A stretch of DNA of 64,000 bases, from assembly GCA_028554755.1 (NCBI GenBank), contig JAPTOF010000024.1, forward strand, positions 6,029,001 to 6,093,000, given 5' to 3'. Numbering within the stretch: the stretch's first letter is position 1; every line of letters begins with the position of its first letter. This stretch comes from Cordia subcordata. Taxonomy: Eukaryota > Streptophyta > Magnoliopsida > Boraginales > Cordiaceae. Positions 1 to 12,501 of this stretch are shown here, in pieces. The translations under genes were made by a program, and so were the position numbers. The notes beneath the pieces were generated by a model. It made no database searches and was not told where the DNA came from. It worked only from the letters and a program-made list of their open reading frames with translations.

Positions 1-1977
1 CGTACTCGCTCATTAATTGGTGACTTAGTCCATTTCATCTTTTTAGGATCTCAAGCTTCTTGACGAAAATTTACTTGGTATTGCTTTAATATGTAATGAA
101 GAGAATTTACTTGTGTACTGGATTTTAAACTTGAAACAAAACTTTTTATTATGTATGAACTTTTTCTCCAATTCATGTTAACTATCTAATTCGAATCAGA
201 AGACTATGTATTGCAATATAATGGAGCATTACTCTTTATTAATTTCTTTTAAATTCATAAGAGTAATAGGATATAGAAACACGGCAATCCATTTTCAAAT
301 TCATAAGAGTAATAGGATATCGTATCTTGTACCTGTATTTAATTAACATCCGACGATGATGTAATTGCAAATGTATCTTATACATGTTCTTTGAGTTAGT
401 AATGAAATCTTACTTGCTCATGATTTAGTGAAAAAAAGAAAAACAAAAATCAAGGTTAATGTAGATCTAATCCAAAAACAGTTTTTGTGTATTATGTTAT
501 CTCAGTATCTAGATTGTATATATTACTTTGGAAAGATTTAACGGAAAGCTTTAATCATCCAATTATTAGTTCTTTTGGGGATAGTTATTGAAGGAAACAA
601 TCATGGAGCAAACGCAAGAGTGAGAGCACATGAAGGGGACCTTTTCCCACAATTTTAGTAGCATCAAGAGAAACATATATGACAAGATGTTATGTGTGTA
701 TGTAGTTTCACATATGATAGATTTTCAAAATGATTATACTTTTATGCAAGTTCATATTTGTTATTTGGTGATGAGTATATATTCCACTTATTAGTCTCAG
801 CAAACAGGCTCGCTCTTATAAAAAAAAATAGCTTGTAGATTGATTGACTTGTGAATTTTACCAACTTACATAATCAATAAATGGGAAGACTTGCTGGAGC
901 TGCATTGAGTGGAGGCATTCATTTGTTTGCTTACTACAACAGTAGCTGTTTTTTTCCTTCCATATATATTATAACAAATTCACTCAGTACCTGTCATCGA
1001 TTGCCTTCACATATCAAAAAGTTAAAGCACACTTTCATGAAAACAAAACAGGGTAACAAGTGGCTATGAATTCTCACATAAAAAACCAACAAACGAACAA
1101 AAAAATAGTTAAAGAAGAAGCAAAGTCTGGAGCTAGAAAACACCTTTAGCAGCAACCCATCACATCCAACATGAGTACCATCTAAGGAGTAATTTGTAGG
1201 CCCAGTACCTAAGGTAACAAGTTCAACATCAAACTATTAACCACACTTTATTTGCAGAGGCTGGCACTATTTAGCCACTTCGTAAAGTTAGTTTTATAAG
1301 ATCACACGGCATTGGTAGAATCTATATTCTTCAAATATTACGAGATATTTTTTTAATGTAAAATCTTTTCTAAAAATAGCATATAAAAAATACCAATGGT
1401 AATAAAAGTATGATTTCAGTCTCAAATTGTTACAAATGCAAATGTCTAGCAACATGGACTAGATGATGAAATAGAGTTCAACTAGAAAGAAAGTTTATTC
1501 TTCCGTAAGAAAGGGAATAAGTTTTATCATACCCTTTCAACTTGAAGTGAGAACTAAATATTCCTCATGTATAACAATATGGTTGACATAAAAATAATGC
1601 ATTAGATGCAACAAATGTATAGAATTCGTAGGCTGTTCATAATACTAGTATATACTAAAAGAATTATCACTACCAAATAACATGAATAGTTATAAATAAT
1701 GTATCATGCTATCTATTATGGACCTTCTACAACAAGTTCATTAGAATGAAATCACTAAGAAATCTAGAGAGATTTGTCATATATTGGCAAGACAAAATAT
1801 AATATTTGATTGAGTAACATAGTGAACAAGTTCTCACAAGAGCAAGTTTATAGAATTTACAAAGCATAAAGTAGTGTAGAAGTTTCATATCTTGTTACAG
1901 TTTAATATAATGAATATATATACATTGTTAAATATATAAATAGAAATTACCAGTAATGCAAAGTATCAAAAATACCT
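1..1977. other. AT-rich intergenic DNA
   Basis: I see no gene, RNA or mobile-element terminus that I can support here. There is a short local repeat (attcataagagtaataggat near 252-271 and again near 299-318). The only ORF of 60 codons or more (881-1069) has biased composition and no recognisable motif. The right end is the 3' side of the minus-strand GeBP-like gene. Confidence 0.5.
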
Positions 1978-2538
1978 TTATGATTCGTTCCATAGTTCCA
2001 GCTTTAGCTTTGTTTTCTCAATTAATAGACTCGAATGCTCGTAGAAAAGCTCAACTTCTTTCAGTCGTTGCTTCCACGACATCTCCTTTAAGACTGTCAC
2101 CTTAGACTTTGGAGTCACCTTTTTTTGAATGTCTTGCCCCAAAAAGACTTTGCTCGAAGCTTCACTAGCAACATTGCAAGCTTTTCCCCATATTTTTTCA
2201 GATATATTGTACAATTTCATCTCATGAGGTCCTCTTGCAATTAGTGGTTTGTCTACACTTTTCATGTACTTCCCTTTCAAGTGCTTGATTTTGCCTTTTA
2301 GTTGACTTTTGCTACAATCACGTTGAAGTGAACTACTAATGAAGTCAAAGAAGGTCTTTAAATTAGCACTTGTTTCAACGCCAAATTTGATCTTGTAATC
2401 TAGCATGCCCTTGAGTATTGTGATCTCATCTTGTTCACTCCACACTCTCTCAAAAAGCTTCTTCTCATTTTTTTCCTTATCTTTTGGTCTTTGAGCTCTC
2501 GCATCCTTCTTGTTAGAAGAAATCATTGTGCTTTTCAA
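1978..2538 (-). CDS. GeBP/STOREKEEPER-like transcription factor (DUF573)
   Basis: This is a single-exon 186-codon frame read on the minus strand, with ATG at 2538 and stop at 1978. The N-terminus (about residues 1-28) is lysine/arginine-rich. Residues about 30-95 match the DUF573 DNA-binding core: RVWSEQDEITILKGMLDYK opens it, followed by an FFDFI segment and the basic stretch SQLKGKIKHLKGKYMKS. Residues 150-186 form a charged helix (WKQRLKEVELFYEHSSLLIE) where family members have a leucine-zipper-like dimerisation segment. GeBP/STKL proteins are plant-specific nuclear transcription regulators, often intronless and 250-400 residues long, so this copy is short and lacks the usual acidic N-terminal extension. 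No frameshift or stop interrupts it, unlike nearly every other frame in the window. It may be a truncated paralogue; expression cannot be judged from sequence. Family assignment is from motif recognition. Confidence 0.8.
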   Translation of the reverse strand: MKSTMISSNKKDARAQRPKDKEKNEKKLFERVWSEQDEITILKGMLDYKIKFGVETSANLKTFFDFISSSLQRDCSKSQLKGKIKHLKGKYMKSVDKPLIARGPHEMKLYNISEKIWGKACNVASEASSKVFLGQDIQKKVTPKSKVTVLKEMSWKQRLKEVELFYEHSSLLIEKTKLKLELWNES

Positions 2539-3974
2539 TCTTTCTTCTTTAGAATCTAAAGAGTATCCAATAAAATTTTCTCAACTTGGTTAATAATAAT
2601 AATAATACTATCAAAGACAAGACTGTATTATACACACAACCAAAAATAATACATAGTATTTATATTATAATATAGAAAGAAAGAAAAGTATTAATAATAG
2701 TTTCAATATCAAACATAAATATCTTTATAGGACATGTTACTAACATACTTGTTACATTCTCTCTTGCGCAAACATAATTATCTTTTTAGGACCACAAACA
2801 ACCTTAGAATCTAGTTTGGGTAAATAGCACATTATCCCCACACGAACTTCCATTTTAGGGGGTATGTATGCTACAGTTTCGTGAATCTATTTTTTTTTTT
2901 GAGTGTTTGGTGTTGCTTCGTACCTATTTTAGAGAATATGTGTACTGCACATCTACTAGTTTACGTATCTAATCTTTTCTAACAACAACAAGACAATGGT
3001 AGGATAATTGTTGTGGATGTATCTCCATCTTAACAAGCATTCGTCGTTGTCGGTCAAAGCACAACGAATTGGACGCAAAAGCAGTCAGAATTAGAAACAA
3101 CAAATTGACATAACAGTAAAGTTACATGCCACACTATGTGATGTTACGTACTAAAGGGCTTCTCAATCTAAGTCTACACAAACAAACAAATATCACTAAC
3201 TCAATCCACTTTCTTTCTTTTTCTTCTTTTTTTTTTCAATATAAGAAGCATGTGAAAAAGTTTAAATCATGACAGATAAATCATCCCAAAAACATCCTGA
3301 AATAATCACCAAGTAAATCAACACTTTACCTTCAGGTTGTTTCATAAGTTAAGCTTCAAAGTTGACAGAGAGTGCCGCCACTTATATTCTTTATGACCTT
3401 CAGCGTCTCCTGCACATATACATATCATTACGTGCAAAGTACCAAATAATAATAAACCTAAAATGAAAATCTTCAAAAGGAGTAAATAAGACCTAGTTTG
3501 ATTTTTCATTTTGGATAGCACAAGTCAGCTTTTCTAGCGTAAAACAAATATTAAAAAATAGAGTGCTTGGCTTTTTATAAATTTAATTTGAGCCCAAAGT
3601 CAACCACGAATTAGATTTAAATTGAGGAATTAAAATTTTGGGTAAATTATTACAGAGGTCACAAAATTATTCTTCTAATCCTGTTTTGACCATCAAACTA
3701 TTTTTAGTTTCAAAGTACCACTAATTTTTTTAATAAATTGTGGTGAAAACATAAACATTCGAAAATTAAGTAACTTGAGTATTTTTTTAGTCATTCCATT
3801 AAAAAACTTAATAAATTGTGGTGAAAACATAAATATTTAAAAATAAAGTAACTAGAGTATTTTTTCATTCTTAGTTTTTAATTAATTTTTAATATCCTTT
3901 TATTTCTATCTTTTTATTATTTTATTTTCTTTTTACTTTTCTCCTTTCTCTCTCTTTTTCTATTTCTATTTTGA
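2539..3974. other. Intergenic DNA upstream of the GeBP-like gene
   Basis: No long ORF is present. The only gene-like trace is a possible terminal exon on the minus strand at 3356-3409. It follows a good acceptor (tatatgtgcag) and reads ETLKVIKNISGGTLCQL then stop. I cannot identify a family or an upstream exon, so I do not call it a gene. Poly-T and AT-rich simple sequence follow to 3974. Confidence 0.4.
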
Positions 3975-5939
3975 TTGTTTTCATAAAATAATAAATTACA
4001 ATATTTTTTAACATTATACCCATTACGATGACGAGAGACACTCTCATCATGACGGAGTGCACTTTATATGATTTGGCCTCTTATTTTAAAAGAAAAATAA
4101 AAATAATAGTAACATTTTTTAATTAAAAATAAGGGACCCCTTACACAAACTAACTTCAAGAGTATAGTCAATCTTCATACATTATAAAAAAAATATTTTT
4201 GATTTAAAATATTTAATATATCTATTTAATATAATTTTTTTATAACAAGAGGCCTAATCATATGAAGTGTACCCCTTATGACGAGAGTGCTCCCTTTCAA
4301 TGATCGTAATAAAACCATGATACTATTTTGGAGTTTAATAAGTTAATACCTCAACATATGATTTTTGGGATAGTAAACCAACTAACTATGCATGGTTATT
4401 TTTAATTCCAAAGTTATATCAAAGTCAATTTCAAAATTTATCATTTATATAATATTTAACTTATACTAGCATAAGAAAATGAAAGATTATAAAGCCAATT
4501 GAATCGTAAAGCTAAATTGACAACATAATTCGACTATATAATAAAATGAAGTGGATGAGGAAAAAGAAAAAAAATACCAAAAAAATAACTACCAATTTCA
4601 AAAATCATGATTTTTTTCCTCACGTAATAGTGTTTGTTAAATGACAATATTTTTTATTCGAGGTAATTCTCAGTATTTTTTATAACAATTTTTATATTCT
4701 ATAGCCTAAAAAAATGATTTGACATGCATTCTTTTTTGTTTGCAAGAAAAGACAAGGTTAAAATCCTGGATTGAAAGAAAAGATTCAATCTCATCATTTT
4801 CTTTTTTGGTTCCCGTCATTAAAAATTTTTCTATATTTTTATTTATTAATACGTATTATTTATAATGTAAAAAGTAGAGGGGTTTGGTTCCCTTGTACAA
4901 ATAATAAATTCCAACTCAACTTTGCATTTATATCAATATATTGAATCCTCCAATTTGAAAAACAAATGTTTCTTTGTCCTTAAAGCCACATTTTTTTGCT
5001 TTGTTATTTTTTTTGAATAATTTCCAATTTGGAAGCATTACAAAGCTAATGTATTTGTCAATGTGTTCGATCCAGAACTTGGAAGGCAAATTTTACTTAA
5101 AACCATGTTTTTATGCACTCAAGAAATGACAATTTTGTTCACTTTTGAGATATTAGTTTTATTAGATATCATGAAACAATAAAATCAAGTATTTTTTTAT
5201 ATATATCTAATATTTAAATTTATTAGATGAGATAATAATCAATATAAATTTACCAGATAAGGTAACAGTATAAATTATTATCATGTAATAAATAATAAAA
5301 AAAGAGTTAAATGACCTATTAGAAAAGTACATGTAGATATCTAGTATCTAGTTTAAATTTTTATGTATTGTAGCTCAGAGAAGTATGCCACATCAACTCT
5401 CATTTGTTTGACAACTCAGCTAAAATTTGTTGTTAATATTATATATTTAATTAATAACAATTTTAACTTTATTCATTTAGAAGATCTTTGATCTCCCTAC
5501 TATGTTTCTCATGGAGGTTAATGCATATGAGTTTTGAAACCCTTGGAGTGTCATCTTTGAGGTGACTTCTAAGCCATAAAGTTAATGTAAAGGGGTTTTG
5601 AGACCTTTGTAATGCCTCATTTATGATAAACTTTATGCCATGACAATTCTTCTATCTATAAATAGTTGTATTGTCAAAACTTCAAGACATACAAAAAAGA
5701 ATGAATATATAGTATTTCTCATAGTCTATAAGTTTGCATAGTTGAGAGAGTTTTAACACCATTCTTATCATTGACTTGTACGATTTGAGTGATATATTCA
5801 CAAAGGGTAAATCACTATCTCCTAGGAGGTTTGTGCTAGAAGCTGTCAACATTGTAGCAACGCATTAAAATCTTAAGGAGATTGAATCCGACTCAAACCT
5901 TAATCCTATTTTATATCTGATTGTTTTATTTTCTTGTTT
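3975..5939. repeat. Tandem repeat unit 1 of 3 (~1.96 kb)
   Basis: This is the first of three direct head-to-tail copies. The anchor tcataaaataataaattac occurs at 3981, 5940 and 7898, giving periods of 1959 and 1958 bp. The copies align along their whole length with only scattered substitutions. The unit has no long ORF. Near its right end it carries a TATA-like ctataaatag (5656-5665), followed by a tail ending gactcaaaccttaatcct, which looks like the promoter and R/U5 part of an LTR. Identity beyond that is unknown. Confidence 0.85.
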
Positions 5940-7897
5940 TCATAAAATAATAAATTACAATATTTTTTAACATTATGCCCATTACGATGACGAGAGGCAC
6001 TCGCATCACGACGGAGTACACTTTACATCATTTGGCCTCTTATATTAAAAGAAAAATAAAAATAATAGTAAAATTTTTTAATTAAAAATAAGGCACCCCT
6101 TACACAAACTAACTTCAAGAGTATAGTCAATCTTCATACATTATAAAAAAAATATTTTTGATTTAAAATATTTAATATATCTATTTAATATAATTTTTTA
6201 ATAACAAGAGGCCTAATCATATGAAGTGTACCCCTTATGACAAGAGTGCTCCCTTTACATGATCGTAATAAAACCATGATACTATTTTGGAGTTTAATAA
6301 GTTAATACCTCAACATATGATTTTTGGGATAGTAAACCAACTAACTATGCATGGTTATTTTTAATTCCAAAGTTATATCAAAGTCAATTTAAAAATTTAT
6401 CATTTATATAATATTTATCTTATAGGCACAAGAAAATGAAAGATTATAAAGCCAATTGAATCGTAAAGCAAAACTGACAATATAATTCGACTATATAATA
6501 GAATGAAGTGGATGAGGAAAAAGAAAAAAAATACCAAACAAATAACTACCAATTTCAAAAATCATGATTTTTTCCCTCACGTAATAGTGTTTGTTAAATG
6601 ACAATATTTTTTATTCGAGCTAATTCTCAGTATTTTTTATAACAATTTTTATATTCTATAGCCTACAAAAATGATTTGACATGCATTCTTCTGTGTTTGC
6701 AAGAAAAGACAAGGTTAAAATCGTGGATTGAAAGAAAAGATTCAATCTCATCATTTTCTTTTTTGGTTCCCGTCATTAAAAATTTTTCTATATTTTTATT
6801 TATTAATACGTATTATTTATAATGTAAAAAGTAGAGGGGTTTGGTTCCCTTCTACAAATAATAAATTCCAACTCAACTTTGCGTTTATATCAATATATTG
6901 AATGCTCCAATTTGAAAAACAAATGTTTCTTTGTCCTTAAAGCCACATTTTTTTGCTTTGTTATTTTTTTGAATAATTTCCAATTTGGAAGCATTACAAA
7001 GCTAATGTATTTGTCAATGTGTTCGATCCAGAACTTGGAAGGCAAATTTTACTTAAAATCATGTTTTTATGCACTCAAGAAATGACAATTTTGTTCACTT
7101 TTGAGATATTAGTTTTATTAGATTTCATGAAACAATAAAATCAAGTATTTTTTTATATATATCTAATATTTAAATTTATTGGATGAGATAATAATCAATA
7201 TAAATTTGCCAGATAAGGTAACAATATAAATTATTATCATGTAATAAATAATAAAAAAAGAGTTAAATGACCTATTAGAAAAGTACATGTATATATATAG
7301 TATCTAGTTTAAATTTGTATGTATTATAGCTCAGAGAAGTATGCCACATCAACTCTCATTTGTTTGACAACTCAGCTAAAATTTGTTGTTAATATTATAT
7401 ATTTAATTAATAACAATTTTAACTTTATTCATTTAGAAGATCTTTGATCTCCCCACTATGTTTCTCATGGAGGTTAATGCATATGAGTTTTGAAACCCTT
7501 GGAGTGTCATCTTTGAGGTGACTTCTAAGCCATAAAGTTAATGTAAAGGGGTTTTGAGACCTTTGTAATGCCTCATTTATGATAAACTTTATGCCATGAC
7601 AATTCTTCTATCTATAAATAGTTGCATTGTCAAAACTTCAAGACATACAAAAAAGAATGAATATATATAGTATTTCTCATAGTCTATAAGTTTGCATAGT
7701 TGAGAGAGTTTTAACACCATTCTTATCATTGACTTGTACGATTTGAGTGATATATTCACAAAGGGTAAATCACTATCTCCTAGGAGGTTTGTGCTAGAAG
7801 CTGTCAACATTGTAGCAACGCATTAAAATCTTAAGGAGATTGAATCCGACTCAAACCTTAATCCTATTTTATATCTGATTGTTTTATTTTCTTGTTT
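5940..7897. repeat. Tandem repeat unit 2 of 3 (~1.96 kb)
   Basis: This is the second copy of the unit beginning at 3975, with the TATA-like ctataaatag at about 7612-7621. A short frame at 6879-7085 recurs in unit 3 (8858-9046) only because the DNA repeats; unit 1 has the same DNA without an open frame. I therefore treat it as non-coding. Confidence 0.85.
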
Positions 7898-9838
7898 TCA
7901 TAAAATAATAAATTACAATATTTTTTAACATTATGCCCATTACGATGATGAGAGGCACTCGCATCATGATGGAGTACACTTTACATGATTTGGCCTCTTA
8001 TTTTAAAAGAAAAATAAAAATAATAGTAAAATTTTTTAATTAAAAATAAGGCACCCTTTACACAAACTAACTTCAAGAGTATAGTCAATCTTCATACATT
8101 ATAAAAACAAATTTTTTGATTTAAAATATTTAATATATCTATTTCATATAATTTTTTTATAACAAGAGGCCTAATCGTATGAAGTGTACCCCTTATGACG
8201 AGAGTGCTCCCTTTACATGATCGTAATAAAACCATGATACTATTTTGGAGTTTAATAAGTTAATACCTCAACATATGATTTTTGGGATAGTAAACCAACT
8301 AACTATGCATGGTCATTTTTAATTCCAAAGTTATATCAAAGTCAATTTCAAAATTTATCATTTATATAATATTTAACTTATACTGGCATACGTAAATGAA
8401 AGATTATAAAGCCAATTGAATCGTAAAGCAAAATTGACAACATAATTCGACTATATAATAAAATGAAGTGGATGAGGAAAAAGAAAAAAAATACCAAACA
8501 AATAACTACCAATTTCAAAAATCATGATTTTTTCCCTCACGTAATAGTGTTTGTTAAATGACAATATTTTTTATTCGAGGTAATTCTCAGTATTTTTTAT
8601 AACAATTTTTATATTCTATAGCCTAGAAAAAAGATTTGACATGCATTCTTTTGTGTTTGCTAGAAAAGACAAGGTTAAAATCCTGGATTGAAAAAAAAGA
8701 TTCAATCTCATCATTTTCTTTTTTGGTTCCCGTCATTAAAAATTTTTCTATATTTTTATTTATTAATACGTATTATTTATAATGTAAAAGGTAGAGGGGT
8801 TTGGTTCCCTTCTACAAATAATAAATTCCAACTCAACTTTGCGTTTATATCAATATATTGAATGCTCCAATTTGGAAATCAAATGTTTCTTTGTCCTTAA
8901 AGCCACATTTTTTTGCTTTGTTATTTTTTTTGAATAATTTCCAATTTGGAAGCATTACAAAGCTAATGTATTTGTCAATGTGTTCGATCCAGAACTTGGA
9001 AGGCAAATTTTACTTAAAATCATGTTTTTATGCACTCAAGAAATGACAAATTTGTTCACTTTTGAGATATTAGTTTTATTAGATTTCATGAAACAATAAA
9101 ATCAAGTATTTTTTGATATATATCTAATATTTAAATTTATTAGTTGAGATAATAATCAATATAAATTTACCAGAGAAGGTAACAGTATAAATTATTATCA
9201 TGTAATAAATAATAAAAAAAGAGTTAAATGACCTATTAGAAAAGTACATGTATATATCTAGTATCTAGTTTAAATTTGTATGTATTGTAGCTCAGAGAAG
9301 TATGCCACATCAACTCTCATTTGTTTGACAACTCAGCTAAAATTTGTTATTAATATTATAAATTTAATTAATAACAATTTTAACTTTATTCATTTAGAAG
9401 ATCTTTGATCTCCCCACTATGTTTCTCATGGAGATTAATGCATATGAGTTTTGAGACCCTTGGAGTGTCATCTTTGACGTGACTTTTAAGCCATAAAGTT
9501 AATGTAAAGGGGTTTTGAGACCTTTGTAATGCCTCATTTATGATAAACTTTATGCCATGACAATTCTTCTATCTATAAATAGTTGCATTGTCAAAACTTC
9601 AAGACATACAAAAAAGAATGAATATATAGTATTTCTCATAGTCTATAAGTTTGCATAGTTGAGAGAGTTTTAACACCATTCTTATCATTGACTTGTACGA
9701 TTTGAGTGATATATTCACAAAGGGTAAATCACTATCTCCTAGGAGGTTTGTGCTAGAAGCTGTCAACATTGTAGCAACGCATTAAAATCTTAAGGAGATT
9801 GAATCCGACTCAAACCTTAATCCTTTTTTATATCTAAT
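7898..9838. repeat. Tandem repeat unit 3 of 3 (~1.94 kb)
   Basis: This is the third copy. Homology runs to about 9838, and the last ~20 bp found at the unit 1/2 and 2/3 junctions (gattgttttattttcttgtt) are missing here. The array therefore contains three units with no flanking partial copy. Confidence 0.85.
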
Positions 9839-9992
9839 ATTTTCTCACTTTCTTTCTTATAAATATTTCTTTTAATTTCTTGCAATTCATTTTATTTTGT
9901 TTAAATAATCTATATTACTTGTGTATTCAATTGGTTATTTTAATTTTAGTTTATTCATAATTATCATGTTATTCACACAAGTTTTATTTATG

Positions 9993-10031
9993 TATATACA
10001 CACACACACATACATATATATACATATATAC
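9993..10031. repeat. CA/TA microsatellite
   Basis: An uninterrupted run of CA dinucleotides passes into TACATATATA repeats. The rest of 9839-10544 is AT-rich intergenic DNA without a gene, apart from the candidate Helitron end at 10102-10132. Confidence 0.9.
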
Positions 10032-10101
10032 AATAATTTGTTGTCTTTAATTAAAAATAAATCTCATAAAAATTTAACATTTGTTGTTAAAAATAAATTA
10101 A

Positions 10102-10132
10102 CTCGTGCGAAGCACGAGATAGATAATGCTAA
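10102..10132 (+). mobile_element. Candidate Helitron 3' terminus
   Basis: A perfect 7-bp stem with a 3-nt loop (ctcgtgc-gaa-gcacgag, 10102-10118) is followed 10 nt later by CTAA (10129-10132) and then T. A hairpin about 10 nt before CTRR, with insertion between A and T, is the defining 3' end of plant Helitrons. I could not find a convincing matching 5' TC end, so the element's extent is unknown. Confidence 0.45.
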
Positions 10133-10544
10133 TTGTATTCTATTTTCCCTCTCTCAAACCCTCTTAAGTTATCTGTTTTTAATATCCTTTTGAATTTCTA
10201 CAAGTGCACCATGTATGTCCAAGTATTTAACTGTTAGGTTCTTCATTATTTTTCAACATATATACATGCATTTCTAATATTTACTATAGATACTACATAT
10301 TGATATGTTTTACAATAATTAAAATTTTGTTCTCAAGATGTAGTCCTTCAATTTATTTCAATATATGAGTTAATATAAGAAATTTATATCAAACATTAAT
10401 AGCAAGTCATTAATGAGAAAATCACCCTACCGTGACACTTCATTGGTTATTATTCATCTGTATCTAGAAAGTATAACTCAAATAACAAGAATAGTAACTC
10501 AAACTCAATAATTCAAACATAAATAAATATTCTGTTAAATGCAT

Positions 10545-12199
10545 TGATGTGTGTGTTTTTGAAGTGTAATTGCATGATTTTGAGGGTGTTGGAGTGTGTG
10601 TTTTGGTGCTAATTTTGTCTATTTTGAGTTTCTGAGCGATTATTGGGTCTCATTGAGTGTTTATGTGTGGTGTATCATTTTTTATCGTTTTATGCATTTT
10701 CTATTCTATTTTCATTTTTTATATAATAATTTTGATTAATTAGGAATTAGGAAATTAAATTTATAAGTTAGCTCGATTAGATTAGAATTAAGATATTAAA
10801 TAACTAGAATTAGGATTCTAGAAATTTTAGTTAGTTAAATTACAGTTCACGAAATTAGTTTAGGACATAATTAATTAAGCTCTAGGGTTTTAAGCCATAG
10901 TTAGAATATTATATATGTACGTACATAATACACACATAATCTCACATACATACTCTCACACATTCACACACAAATGGGGAATTTTGAGGGTTGATTTGGG
11001 GGTAAAAAGAGGCAAATTCTAGCAAGTCTTTCTGCAGGAAAAAGTGCAGAAATTAGTCCAAAAACCTGCAGAAACAAGAGATTTTGCTTGTTCTTTTCTT
11101 TGAGTTTACTTTCTACTAATTAGGGCTTTATAAATACACTATTTGTGTGCTTATTTCTGCAGGATTTTTGGGATTAATTTGGAGCAATTATTGGAGAAAA
11201 ATCTTGGACAAGAAGACGGATTTGCGTGGAATTGAAACGGGAAGATGTTCTAAACTTGATATTTAATTTGTTGGACATGGAATTGATTTTTATGAGATTA
11301 AATTTCAGTTTGGCACTCTCTTTTAACATGTTGAGCTAAATTTATTCTAGGGTTGATTACTATTTCTATTATGGGTTAAGGATTGTAAAACTTGTCTTGG
11401 GCTATTTTGATGGTTTAAATACATGTTTGATTTTTATTGTTTTAATGGTGATTGTTGGGCATATCTATGTGTTTGATTAATTGCCTTAATGAAGAAACAT
11501 GTATTTTTAAGCACTTAATTTTTCGTATCCCCTTATTCGGTGTTGATTAATTATGCTTGATTTTATAATTAGGTTTAATATGTGCTCTTTAGGGTGAAAT
11601 AAAACTAATAGATCACCCATTACACTTGGTTGAGCTTAGGTGGATTAGGCCTTAGCTTGAAACACAATTAACGGTTTAAACCCTAGGTTAGTGTATTAAT
11701 CACGTCGATCTAAAAGTCTCAACCAACTAAGCCCTAAAACCCTAGTTAATAAGGACAAGGCTATGCTCTAAGGAAGATCTGCTTAGGGATAGAATTGCAC
11801 CGAGAATTAGGGATAATACAGTTAGTGAGTTTGGACGTCTAAACGAAGCTATCAAAGCCATCAAAATATTCAAAGCAAGAATAAAATCCTGACCCTATGA
11901 TGGAGTAGTACTCACCCTAGTCTGTCTCTATTGATTTAATCACTCCCTCGCTAGTTGGTTGTTTTTTTATTGCACACATTAGTTTAGGTAGTTTAATTCC
12001 GTTTTTAATTTAGAGTTCCCTTCAATTCAGAATTCAGAAAATCTCAAAAAAATAATTTTGTTTCGACACGTAGTTAACTTAGGACACATAAGACTTGGAA
12101 ACCATGGTTAGAGGCCTCCCTAAGGAGATGATACCCGTACTCTTGCACACACTACACTATTTCTGATCCGTGCACTTGCGGGTTTTTAAAACATCATCA
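10545..12199 (+). repeat. 5' LTR of the Athila-type element
   Basis: The 1655-bp LTR runs from TGATG to CATCA. It contains a likely promoter TATA box, tttataaata at 11128-11137. The 3' end is defined by the primer site seven bases downstream. It lacks the 283-bp segment present in the 3' LTR at 20072-20354. Confidence 0.92.
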
Positions 12200-12206
12200 A
12201 GTTTTT

Positions 12207-12224
12207 TGGCGCCGTTACCGGGGA
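12207..12224 (+). promoter_or_regulatory. Primer binding site, tRNA-Asp type
   Basis: The 18-nt tract TGGCGCCGTTACCGGGGA is complementary to the 3' end of plant tRNA-Asp(GTC) with one mismatch (A at 12217 where G is expected). It lies 7 nt after the LTR end and primes minus-strand DNA synthesis in this lineage. Confidence 0.88.
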
Positions 12225-12501
12225 GACACAGTTGGTTTCTTTGATTTGTGTGTTCTAGTTGGTTACGTGCTTTGGTATTTCTATTATTGTTCTAGTATTA
12301 GTCTTAATTTTCGTTGTTCTTTTTTTTTATTTTCGTGATCATTTTTATTTTGTTCTTACATTGTGTTTTGTTTGATTTAGCGTTTCTATTTAGTGTTATT
12401 TTTCTTTTGTAGTTTTTAGGACTTGTGGTTTCTGTGCTGTAGATTTAGGTTGAAATTGCAGTTTCGAGGGTTGAAGAGTTTGAAGGAGATTTTGTTTCTT
12501 T

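Noticed and set aside
881..1069. 62-codon plus-strand ORF
   Set aside because: Cys/Ser/Thr-rich random composition, no motif, no conserved neighbour. Typical chance ORF in AT-rich DNA.
6879..7085. 68-codon ORF (and its copy at 8858-9046)
   Set aside because: Repeated only because the 1.96-kb unit is repeated. Unit 1 has the same DNA without an open frame, and the composition is low-complexity Phe/Lys/Leu.
9921..10193. 90-codon ORF
   Set aside because: It spans the CA/TA microsatellite (HTHTYIYIHIY), which creates the open frame.
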